The notes under the pieces: generated by a model
The model's input: the letters and a program-made list of their open reading frames with translations, nothing else
Databases searched by the model: none
Told to the model about the DNA's origin: nothing
Source: Spongilla lacustris
Taxonomy: Eukaryota; Porifera; Demospongiae; Spongillida; Spongillidae
Length of the DNA stretch: 64,000 nucleotides
Assembly: GCA_949361645.1 (NCBI GenBank)
Contig: OX442424.1
Coordinates: 8,593,832-8,657,831 of the forward strand
Direction of reading: 5' to 3'
In this document: in pieces, positions 44,892-54,000 of the stretch
How positions within the stretch are numbered: the stretch's first letter is position 1
How the letters are laid out: each line of letters starts with the position of its first letter
Position numbers and translations under genes: made by a program

Positions 44892-47800
44892 CCACACACA
44901 CACACACACATACACACACACACACATACACACACACACACATACACACACACAGTCTACATTTGTTTCACCTCTTCCCTGGCCATTCAGTTGGTCAGAT
45001 CACAATCTTTCGTCGTGCACTGGTGAAAAATCGCCACCTCAGTTCACTTGCCTCCAAGCTCCACCTACTTGACTACATGCTGGCTGCCCCTAGCCTTGAC
45101 CTTTGCACCCAGGCAGACTTTAGCCATGCGGCAGCAAACTGCTTGGAAGCCATATTGGGGGCTGTGTTCCTGGACAGCAATTTGCAGGAGTGCCAAAGGC
45201 TGTTTGCCTTGCTGGTTTTCCCTGACAAGGTGTAGTGTGTGATGTGGAATAGGGAGACTTGTGAGAGTGTGATCATGGCATGGGACAGGGACCTAGGGAT
45301 CATGGCATGGGACAGGGACCTAGGGATCATGGCATGGGACAGGGACCTAGGGATCATGGCATGGGACAGGGACCTAGGGATCATGGCATGGGACAGGGAC
45401 CTAGGGATCATGGCATAGGACAGGGACCTAGGGATCATGGCATGGGACAGGGACCTAGGGATCATGGCATGGGACAGGGACCTAGGGATCATGGCATGGG
45501 ACAGGGACCTAGGGATCATGGCATGGGACAGGGACCTAGGGATCATGGCATGGGACAGGGACCTAGGGATCATGGCATGGGACAGGGACCTAGGGATCAT
45601 GGCATGGGACAGGGACCTAGGGATCATGGCATAGGACAGGGACCTACTTGTAAGGGTGTGAGTGATCATGTGATTGTGTGGGATGCCAGTGGCAATGAGA
45701 TGATTCAGGCTGTCCATCCAGGAACTCTACCAAGTGTGGATGGGGTACCCAGTCCATCCTCTCCAGGTGATGGGTACAAGTTACATGTATGGGATGCCAC
45801 TATTCACAATAGGTACACTTCCTGTAGGCGGAGTATCCTGAGGGGGATCGCCATATTGTAGGAGAGTCTGAGCTTCTGCAAGTAAGTCAGAGAGGAATTC
45901 AGTATACATGTAGTTGTAACCTGTAAACCCTGGTAAATTCGTGTACACCTTGGTGCATTTCCACCTTTCCAGAAAATGGTATCCTTAGAGCAGTCTGTTG
46001 GCGTGCAGTTCACTCACATCAGAGTCCTTGCCAAAGCTTTCACTCACTCCTCTATGGGGTACACAAACCTAACGAGGTGCTCTAAGTAACTAATTCATCG
46101 TATTAATCCACCTTCACGTCTAGCCCTCATTACTTATGATTCCCTTTTCCTCTCCTCCTCCTCCCTCCACTCCCTCATTTCCTCCTCCTCCCTCCACTCC
46201 CTCATTTCCTCCTCCTCCCTCCACTCCCTCTCCTCCTCCTCCCTCCACTCCCTCATTTCCTCCTCCTCCCTCCACTCCCTCTCCTCCTCCTCCCTCCACT
46301 CCCTCATTTCCTCCTCCCTCCACTCCCTCTCCTCCTCCCTCCACTCCCTCATTTCCTCCTCCTCCCTCCACTCCCTCATTTCCTCCTCCTCCCTCCACTC
46401 CCTCTCCTCCTCCTCCCTCCACTCCCTCTCCTCCTCCTCCCTCCACTCCCTCATTTCCTCCTCCCTCCACTCCCTCTCCTCCTCCCTCCACTCCCTCTCC
46501 TCCTCCCTCCACTCCCTCTCCTCCTCCCTCCACTCCCTCATTTCCTCCTCCTCCCCTCCCCACTACACCTTCCTCTCTCCATTTTCCTTCTCTCCCTTTC
46601 TCCACCAGAGGTGACTACCAGACTATGGAGCTCCTTGGTGATGCAGTGTTACAATTTCTGGCTACCAACTATGTTTACCATCACTTCCCACACCACCACG
46701 AGGGTCACCTCTCTGTCAGTACACTGCTGCCCCGCCCCTCCCTCCTCCCCAGTGACCACTCTGTCCTGCCTCTTAGTTCCTACGGATGGCACTAGTGTAC
46801 AACAAACAGCTGGCAAGAGTGTCCTCTGAGCTGGGCTTTGGCCAGTACATCCTAACAGGCAGAACTGAGGTGAGTATGGATGTAGATTTGTGTGGATGTA
46901 GGTATATAGGTGTGTGTGGATGTGTGGATGTAGGTATGTGGGTGTGTAGTGGATGTAGGTATGTAGGTGTGTGGATGTAGGTGTGTAGGTGTGTGAATGT
47001 AGGTATGTAGGTGTGTGAATGTAGGTATGTAGGTATATGGATGTAAGTGTGTGGATGTAGGTGTGTGGATGTAGGTGTGTGGATGTAGGTGTGTGGATGT
47101 AGGTGTGTGGATGTAGGTGTGTGGATGTAGGTGTGTGGATGTAGGTGTGTGGATGTAGGTGTGTGGATGTAGGTATGTAGGTATGTAGGTATGTGGATGT
47201 AGGTACATGTAAATGTGTGGATGTAGGTGTGTAGGTGTGTGTGTAGGCATGTGGGTGGATGGGTACGTGTTTTTCACCTTTCGTTTGCATGCATGGAGGA
47301 AGAAGCTGAGTACTACTCCTCCCTCCCTCCCTCCCTCCCTCCCTCCCTCCCTCCCTCCCTCCCTCCCTCCCTCCCTCCCTCCCTCCCTCCCTCCCTCCCT
47401 CCCTCCCTCCCTCCCTCCCTCCCTCCCTCCCCTCCTCCCTCCCTCCTCCCTCCCTCCTCCTCCCTCCCCTCCTCCCTCCCTCCTCCTCCCTCCCCTCCTC
47501 CCTCCCTCCTCCCTCCCCTCCTCCCTCCCACCCTTCCCTCCCCTCCTCATCTCCTCCCTCCCCTCCTCATCTCCTCCCTCCCCTCCTCCCTCCCACCCTT
47601 CCCTCCCCTCCTCTCATCTCCTCCCTCGCACCCTTCCCTCCCCTCCTCTCACCTCCCCTCTTTCAGAATGTGTCTGTGAGCAGCAAGATGATGGCTGATG
47701 TTGTAGAGTCTTTTCTGGCTGCCTTGGTGATAGATCAAGGACTTGTGTTTGCGCAGAAGTTCTGTGAAGTGTGCATCTTTCCTAAGTTGTTAGTAAGTTT

Positions 47801-49653
47801 TAGGTGCATGAAAGGCTCAAGGGTTATTTGGAGTGGGGAAGGGAAAGGGTGAGGGGAGGGAGGAGGTGGAAAGTGTGTGTGCAGTAACTATAGAACTGGT
47901 TGAATAGTCTTCAGAGGTGTGTGTGTTGTGTGTGTGTGTACACATGTGTGTGTGTTGTGTGTATGTGTGTGTACACGTGTGTGTGTGTCTGCAGGAGTGT
48001 TCTGAAGGACTGAACTGGCTTGATGCCAAGTCCAGACTCCAGTATGCTTTAGTGCATACATGCAGGGTTCAGAGACGACCTGTTGAGATGCCACAGTACA
48101 GGTTGGCACATCTTGATGTGGTACTCATAGCATGCTCACTAACTGCATGAACACCAGGGTTGTGAAGTCTGAGGGGCCTGCAAACAAGAGGACTTTTACT
48201 GGTAGGTGGTAGCACAGGTGTTATAGCAACGATAAGGGTGTTGTGTGAAGGTGAGGGTGTTGTGTGAAGGTGTGAGTGTGTTTTGTGAAGGTAAGGGTGT
48301 TGTGTGAAGGTGAGGGTGTTGTGTGAAGGTGAGGGTGTTGTGTGAAGGTGAGGGTGTTGTGTGAAGGTGAGGGTGTTGTGTGAAGGTGAGTGTTGTGTGA
48401 AGGTGAGGGTGTTGTGTGAAGGTGAGGGTGTTGTGTGAAGGTGAGGGTGTTGTGTGAAGGTGAGGGTGTTGTGTGAAGGTGAGGGTGTAGTGTGAAGGTG
48501 AGGGTGTTAGGTAAAGGCAAGGGTGTTGTGTGAAGGTGAGGGTGTTAGGTAAAGGAGAGGGTTATGGTGAGGTGAGAATGTTAAAATGAATGTGATGTAT
48601 TATGATGAGGGGGTGTTATGCTAAAGGAAACGGGTAGTTATAATTAGAAGGGAACAGTGTTAGAGTGAAGGGGACAGTGTTAGAGTGAAGGGGACAGTGT
48701 TAGAGTGAAGGGGACAGTGTTAGAGTGAAGGGGACAGTTTTAGAGTGAAGGGGACAGTGTTAGAGTGAAGGGAACAGTTTTAGGCAAAGTAGGGCCGTAT
48801 GGTATGTGCTGGAATGGGGCAGTATGGTATGTGCTGCATGATATATGCTGGAATGGGGACAGTATTGTATGTGCTGGAATAGGGGCAGGATGGTTGTACT
48901 GGAATGGGGGCAGTATGGTATGTGCTGGAAGGTGTGACTTTGTAATGACAGATTGACACTTAAAACAGCTGCAGTCCTGTTCAGAGGGAAGAGGCTTGCT
49001 ATAGGCACTGGAAGGAGGTAGGCACCATTACATGGCTACATGGCTGTCTAACTCTCTGTAGTGTCCATGAAGCTGACATGGCTGCAGCCGAACAGGCTTT
49101 GAAGAATAAGAGCGGTGAGCCTGGCGCCAAGGCAGCATTCTTTATTTTTGTCTTCCTTCCAGGACACATCATCCTACCTGATGCTTTGAAGAATAAGAGC
49201 AGTGAGCCTGGGGCCAAGGCAGCAGGACACATACTACCTGATGCTTTGAAGAATACGAGCAGTGAGCCTGGGGCCAAGGCAGCAGAACACATACTACCTG
49301 ATGCTTTGAAGAATAAGAGCAGTGAGCCTGGGGCCAAGGCAGCAGGACACATACTACCTGATGCTTTGAAGAATACGAGCAGTGAGCCTGGGGCCAAGGC
49401 AGCAGGACACATACTACCTGATGCTTTGAAGAATAAGAGAAGTGAGCCTGGGGCCAAGGCAGCAGGACACATACTACCTGATGCTTTGAAGTATAAGAGC
49501 AGTGAGCCTGGGGCCAAGGCAGCAGGACACATACTACCTGATGCTTTGAAGAATAAGTGCAGTGAGCCTGGGGCCAAGGCAGCAGGACACATACTACCTG
49601 ATGCTTTGAAGAATAAGAGCAGTGAGCCTGGGGCCAAGGTACATACTATCTGA
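38602..49653 (+). CDS. DROSHA: DROSHA-like ribonuclease III
   Basis: Nuclear RNase III that cuts primary microRNA hairpins. Exons: 38602-38621, 38686-38854 (RS-rich), 39019-39255, 39450-39677, 40158-40221, 40409-40468, 40839-40909, 41715-41792, 41853-41897, 42150-42211, 42268-42321, 42581-42649, 42911-42986, 43216-43323, 43377-43558, 43901-43960, 44956-45229, 45973-46076, 46609-46714, 46777-46869, 47667-47792, 47995-48101, 48158-48201, 48975-49017, 49062-49653. About 1,023 codons in consistent phase. It has the central domain (SFEGFSLL, MYDWVK), RIIIDa (HNERLEFLGDAVVEY, NCLEAILGAVF), RIIIDb (TMELLGDAVLQF, VVESFLAAL) and a dsRBD (RGKRLAIGTG, EADMAAAEQALK). All catalytic acids remain. Drosha rather than Dicer: no helicase or PAZ, and the Drosha central domain is present. 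A small exon may be missing between 45229 and 45973. Confidence 0.9.
38870..38990 (+). repeat. short tandem repeat in DROSHA intron 2
   Basis: Four units of about 30 bp, ACATTAGTTTACGGTGATGT plus AATAACTACAGT variants, beginning about 15 bp after the donor at 38855. Confidence 0.85.
39740..40130 (+). repeat. CT-rich tandem repeat (CTCCTCCCCTCTCCATCTTA)
   Basis: About 18 units of a 20-bp pyrimidine-rich sequence in the DROSHA intron before exon 40158. Confidence 0.9.
40280..40835 (+). repeat. CCACAC and CATTACATCATTCC repeats
   Basis: Two consecutive arrays in DROSHA introns: CACACCCACAC units (about 40280-40400) and CATTACATCATTCCCTC units (about 40495-40835). They are separated by the 60-bp exon 40409-40468. 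Confidence 0.85.
40940..41347 (+). repeat. (TATG)n tetranucleotide array
   Basis: About 400 bp of TATG with GTGT variants, starting about 30 bp downstream of the donor at 40910. Confidence 0.95.
42417..42893 (+). repeat. two (GT)n arrays around a DROSHA exon
   Basis: GT-rich runs at 42417-42570 and 42680-42893 flank exon 42581-42649. Confidence 0.9.
43040..43210 (+). repeat. CCCTCCCTCTCA pyrimidine array
   Basis: CT-rich repeat running into the acceptor at 43215. Confidence 0.85.
43817..43876 (+). repeat. perfect 22-bp hairpin in DROSHA intron, pre-miRNA-like
   Basis: The left arm 43817-43838 and right arm 43855-43876 are exact complements (22 bp). The 16-nt loop contains a GAAG/CTTC mini-stem. 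It sits 24 nt before the acceptor of the exon that encodes the first RNase III catalytic motif. No target duplication was seen. Confidence 0.8.
44006..44714. mobile_element. 709-bp inverted-repeat element in DROSHA intron
   Basis: AGTGTCCACCAAAATCACCC at 44006 and the reverse complement of the right end (AGTGTCCAGCCAAATCACCC) continue matching for about 45 bp with few differences. There is no recognisable transposase and the flanking duplication is unclear. Confidence 0.7.
44755..44955 (+). repeat. (CA)n-rich array
   Basis: CACACA with TA and CC variants, directly providing the acceptor CACACAG at 44955. Confidence 0.9.
45271..45655 (+). repeat. 27-bp minisatellite, about 14 units
   Basis: Near-identical units of GGCATGGGACAGGGACCTAG plus GGATCAT. 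The unit is a multiple of three without stops, so both strands look like 9-residue repeat proteins. It lies in the DROSHA intron after 45229 and I treat it as non-coding. Confidence 0.9.
46145..46560 (+). repeat. CTCC-rich array (CCTCCACTCCCTCATTTCCT)
   Basis: Pyrimidine-rich tandem units before the acceptor of exon 46609. Confidence 0.9.
46873..47655 (+). repeat. GT-rich array at donor followed by CCCT array at acceptor
   Basis: GGTGTGTGGATGTA units start a few bases after the donor of the exon ending 46869 and run to about 47250. (CCCT)n and CCTCCCTCCCC units fill 47310-47655 up to the acceptor at 47666. One intron is thus built almost wholly from two arrays. Confidence 0.9.
48220..48790 (+). 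repeat. two minisatellites in a DROSHA intron
   Basis: A 19-bp unit GGTGTTGTGTGAAGGTGAG repeats about 17 times (48232-48560). A 20-bp unit GGGGACAGTGTTAGAGTGAA repeats about 7 times (48645-48790). Confidence 0.9.
49100..49640 (+). repeat. 60-bp coding minisatellite at the DROSHA C-terminus
   Basis: About eight to nine units, each 20 codons (LPDALKNKSSEPGAKAAGHI type), in frame with the dsRBD end and closed by TGA at 49653. The first unit differs: it has GTGAGC (49115) and a polypyrimidine plus CAG (49162), a plausible 48-bp intron in phase. Later units keep GTGAGC and GCAG but lack the pyrimidines. The minus strand is also open, which is a property of the repeat. Confidence 0.85.
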
Positions 49654-49853
49654 CGCTATGAAGAAGTGCTACGTATCTTTGAAAAAAAGGGTGGAACCGG
49701 AACAGTGATAATACATATGATTGCGCGTGCGCTCCTAGCTAGATTGATTCTCATAACTTTAATATAAAAGTTACGTAATTATATTACGTATAAGCGTCCC
49801 TAGCATTATTAGACTATTAATTAAATACGGATTAATAGTCTGGTATGCGAGCG
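49654..49853. promoter_or_regulatory. DROSHA 3' flank and promoter region of the second collagen
   Basis: A 200-bp intergenic stretch. AGACTATTAAT and ATTAATAGTCT (about 49810-49840) form an 11-bp inverted repeat close upstream of the next start codon. Confidence 0.4.
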
Positions 49854-52800
49854 ATGTTGGATGGACGAGAGAGCCGCTATCGTGCGCTTTGCTTTGCGGC
49901 TCTTACTTTGCTGTTCCATGAAACTAGCCTTGCAGACACTGCTGGTGTACCGGACGGAAACGGTGAGTGTTTGCATTACTGCACAACTGCGCTACGTTGG
50001 TGACGCGCAGGGTTTGCGTGGGCGTACAAACCACAATAAATGTACAGGCATTACAGACGAGCGGGCATGCACACGTGGGGAAGCTGGGAGGTGTTAGGCA
50101 GTGGCGGGGAGTAAGTAGCTGCCGAGACGCAGCTGGCGTTAGCCGTATGCGCGCGTTTTAATCTTTTGTTTGCTGACACAAAGCCATTCGGCGCGCGCAA
50201 ATTATTATCCTTTTTCTTCCCACGAAGGAGGTAGTTCCAGTTCATACACGCCCATTTTCAATGCTGACCTAATTTTGGACCTCTTACTCGATAACCCTAA
50301 CTATACCTCCATTTTCAACGTAATCACTGACGATCAGTTCGCTACGGAACAGAGCCAACCGGAGCCACGTCGCGACGTGTTGCCTCCACAGTTTGCCATA
50401 TTCCTGTCCTACATACCCAACAACAACACAGTGGTCAAACTGCTCACCATGGATACGTATACGGTCAACAGTAATGACTCATCCATAACGGAATACGAGA
50501 CAGCTTTGTACCTTCGCTCCAGTGTAACGTTTGTTGGCCTGGACACTTACGTAGACCTGTGGGCAAACCTTTCTCAGACTGCCTTCAACAGGCTCGTCTT
50601 GGTCATAACTGAAAGTGGAATAGGATCTTGCTTGGATGGGGAATACATTGATCCCTCCCTATCCACAAGACCTTGGTTTGCAGATGTCTCAGAGGGACAG
50701 GTTCAAATCACCCTCTCTCAGCACATAAATGATGTCTACAAAACTGTGAGTACAGTCATTACCTCATTGTGCTATCATCTTGCACTTTGGCTCATCCCCT
50801 TCTCTCCCCTCACACTCATACTCCCCTCTTCTCTTTCTCCCCTCTTCCTCACTCTTCCTCCTCTTTCCTCTCCCCTCTCCCTCCTCATCTCTCTTCCTCC
50901 TCTCTCCCCCCTCCTCCTCTCCCTCCTCTCTCTCCTCTCTCCCTCCTCTCTCCTCTCTCCCTCCTCTCTCCTCTCTCCCTCCTCTCTCCTCTCTCCCTCC
51001 TCTCTCCTCTCTCCCTCCTCTCTCTCCTCTCTCCCTCCTCTCTCCTCTCTCCTTCCTCTCTCTCCTATCTCCCCCTCCCTCCTCCTCTCCCTCCTCTCCC
51101 CTTCTCCCTTGTACTTTCTAGGGCCTGTTCTGTGAACTGAAGCTCCTCCCATTGCCTCCAATTGTCAGTAACACAGCTAATCTTTGTTCAATGATATCAC
51201 CACCAACTTGTGATGAGGTAAGACCTTCCCACTCTCTCGTAGCTATGGTTACAACTGGAGTCTCTCTTAGCCACATCGTGCAGCCAGTGCAGAACCATCT
51301 CTGTATGTCCCAGCCGACTACAATTACAACTATGATTCCTCTTCGGTGAGCTGATATTGTTATCCAGGCATTAAAGTCAATGGTGCTGCCCACTTTACTA
51401 GACATGGCCAGACACTCCCTGTACTGGCCCCCCGGGCCCTCCAGGACCACCCGGGCCACCTGGATATGATGGAATCATTGGACCACCTGTAAATGTGGAG
51501 TTGGGGCAGTAGCACCACATGCACATACATATGTACATTGGTGCAGTGAGACATACACTTACATACACTTACACACACATACACACACTTGCACACTAAC
51601 ACACACACACACACACACAGCACAGGCATACAGCACAGGCATACAGCACAGGCATACATACACACAACACAGGCATACAGCACAGGCATACATACATACA
51701 GCACAGGCATACATACACACAGCACAGGCATACAGCACAGGCATACATACACACAACACAGGCATACAGCACAGGCATACAGCACAGGCATACATACACA
51801 CAACACAGGCATACAGCACAGGCATACATACACACAACACAGGCATACAGCGCAGGCATACATACACACAGCACAGGCATACATACATACGTGTGTTGTC
51901 CCTTGGTGATCCTTGTTGTCTGCATTGCATACATATAATAGGGCTCCCCAGGCTATGAGGGTGAGAGGGGTCCCCGGGGATCACCAGTAAGTCCTCGATA
52001 GCCCCTCCCTGTCCCCCTTTCCCTCCTCTCTTTCCCTCCCTCTCTTCCTCCCTCTCTCCCTCCCTCTCTCCCCTCTCCCTCCCTCTCTTCCTCCACTCAC
52101 TCACTCACTCACTCACTCACTCACTCACTCACTCACTCACTCACTCACTCACTCAGGGGGTTCAAGGGCCCCCAGGTCCCCCTGGCATACCTGGATATGA
52201 TGGAGACCGGGGTCTTGTTGGCTTTTATGGACAAATCGGACAGCCAGGCAATGTAGGAGAAAAGGTATGCTTTAAATGCAGATACACATGTATGAGTATG
52301 GTGAGTTTGGAGATATGCTTATATAACTATAGCCATGTAATTACAGAGTTAAACCATCTAGTTAATTTTGAATTGCTTCACAGAGCCTTACTTGCCTGTG
52401 CATGGTAAAGATTCAATCTGAAAATGAAACTGAAAGCCATAAAGCCATAAAGCAGGCATATTAAAGTTAAAAGTTAGGATTTACAGTTTGTCCATTTATG
52501 TTCGTTTGGTATAAAACAGTAGGACATCAAGACATTTATTAAATAGATTTCATCTGGTGTTAATATAATAATGTCTCCATTGGATGTAGAAAGTCTTGTG
52601 TTGGCTCTGACGAGGCCAGGCTCAACCAGCCCAAGCGTTCCAAGGTTGAACATGAGTTGTAGCAAATGGAATCACTAGGAATAAAGTAGACAAACCAGCC
52701 CCCATGGTGTGCTAGAATGGTAGTTGCTCGTAAGAAGAGTGGGGGGCAATTCACACATGCGTAGACTACAAATCCTTAAATCAGCCTGTGTGTTGAGAGG

Positions 52801-53773
52801 TATACCAGTTTAGACAAAACCTTAACACAGCTGGCTGGTGCAAAGATCTTCAGCTAACTTGATGCTAACTCATGGTTCTGGTACCCTGAAGGTCCACGGG
52901 GGTACTGCCAGTTCACAACAGTGATGACAGACAGTCTGGTAGCAAGGCAGGAAGCAGGTACAAAACCCACTCAGCCTTAGAACCCCAGCACTCTACCACT
53001 AGTGGGACACACACATACCTAGCACAGAGGATTGTCTGTTGTTGGCCTGATGTTATCAGTAATACCTCAATCAGTATGAAAACAGAAACACTTTCCTGTG
53101 AAAAGTGACACTCCTTCCATCACATGCACTCCTCACAGCATATTGTCTGTTTTGATAACGTTCCACACTAACTGCAGGCAAACCTTTACAGGGTGACCCT
53201 GGGCCACCAGGTTTTGCTGGGCAGGATGGAGTTTCAGGTCCAAAAGGTTTTCAGGGAGTAGCTGGACCCATTGGTGCTCCTGGAAGAAATGGGCAAGATG
53301 TGAGTGATAGTGGTCATACTACATGTACACATATGGAGGTTGGAGGATGTGGTTCAAAATATTCACACTCTGGATAGACTTTAAAAGAGCTTTTGATCTG
53401 GTGTGGAGAATGTTCCAAGCAAGACATGGTAGTTTGTGGTGCTCTCAAAACGTTTTGACAATGAGAGACAGCTTTTTATCAAGCATTGGTGTGTCCATTT
53501 GTCAGTAAATATTATCAGTGCCATTACTCACACTACATTGGCGCCTGGGGGGTGGGGTGAGCAAATACATGGACTGGGATAGTTATTGACAACAATAACT
53601 AACTGCTGAATTACCATCAGGGGTCTAAAGGGTCGAGAGGAGTCATGGGCCCCCCAGGAACTACAGTGAGTGAATAGGATAATACCTTATCTGCTGGGTG
53701 TGAACATTTATTCTGCCAGGGAAAGGCAGGGCCCCTTGGGGAGAAGGGCTCACCTGGAATCATTGGAATACGA
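49854..53773 (+). CDS. second collagen gene, 5' part, cut by assembly gap
   Basis: Exons, all in phase: 49854-49962 (signal peptide, core YRALCFAALTLLFHETSLA), 50228-50745, 51122-51217 and 51271-51345 (about 230-residue N-terminal domain), 51402-51488 (Gly-X-Y begins, GPPGPPGPPGPPGYDG), 51942-51986, 52157-52264, 53192-53299, 53621-53665, 53720-53773. The N-terminal domain has hydrophobic strands (FAIFLSYI, FNRLVLVITESG) that loosely resemble TSPN/LamG, but I cannot assign it with certainty. Helix exons are multiples of 9 bp (45, 54, 108), as in fibrillar collagens. The 3' part is lost in or beyond the N gap. Confidence 0.75.
50810..51115 (+). repeat. CTCTCCCTCCT pyrimidine array
   Basis: CT-rich tandem array running into the acceptor at 51121. 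Confidence 0.9.
51560..51890 (+). repeat. ACAGCACAGGCAT repeat
   Basis: About 20 units of CAGCACAGGCATA with ACACA spacers in a second-collagen intron. Confidence 0.9.
52010..52155 (+). repeat. CCTCTCT then (ACTC)n array
   Basis: Pyrimidine-rich start, then about 15 ACTC units ending in the acceptor CTCAG at 52156. Confidence 0.9.
52560..53020 (-). mobile_element. possible tRNA-derived SINE
   Basis: On the minus strand, ACTAGTGGTAGAGTGCTGGG (about 53005-52986) resembles a pol III A box. GGGTTTTGTACCTGC (about 52971-52957) resembles a B box at tRNA-like spacing. The body would extend to lower coordinates. No poly-A or target duplication was defined. Confidence 0.35.
53323..53510 (+). pseudogene. 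reverse transcriptase fragment in collagen intron
   Basis: A 61-codon frame contains LWIDFKRAFDLVWR, like the (V/I)DFKKAFDSVWR motif A of non-LTR reverse transcriptases. Nothing else of the enzyme is present. Confidence 0.5.
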
Positions 53774-53800
53774 GTAAGTCTGTTGGATCTGTTATTGAGT

Positions 53801-54000
53801 NNNNNNNNNNNNNNNNNNNNNNNNNNNNNNNNNNNNNNNNNNNNNNNNNNNNNNNNNNNNNNNNNNNNNNNNNNNNNNNNNNNNNNNNNNNNNNNNNNNN
53901 NNNNNNNNNNNNNNNNNNNNNNNNNNNNNNNNNNNNNNNNNNNNNNNNNNNNNNNNNNNNNNNNNNNNNNNNNNNNNNNNNNNNNNNNNNNNNNNNNNNN
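53801..54000. other. assembly gap (200 N)
   Basis: A run of exactly 200 N. It cuts the second collagen gene and the 5' end of the RASGEF1-like gene. The round number suggests a placeholder, so true distance and adjacency are not proven. Confidence 1.

Noticed and set aside
45073..45861. Plus- and minus-strand 9-residue repeat proteins
   Set aside because: The 27-bp unit is a multiple of three without stops, so both strands are open by chance. It lies between DROSHA exons that already join in phase.
48999..49637. 212-codon minus-strand frame of the 20-residue repeat
   Set aside because: Shadow of the plus-strand DROSHA coding array, which alone continues the dsRBD.
38602..49653. Dicer instead of Drosha for the tandem RNase III gene
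   Set aside because: No DExD helicase, DUF283 or PAZ. The Drosha-specific central domain (SFEGFSLL, MYDWVK, THH motif) precedes the RNase III domains.
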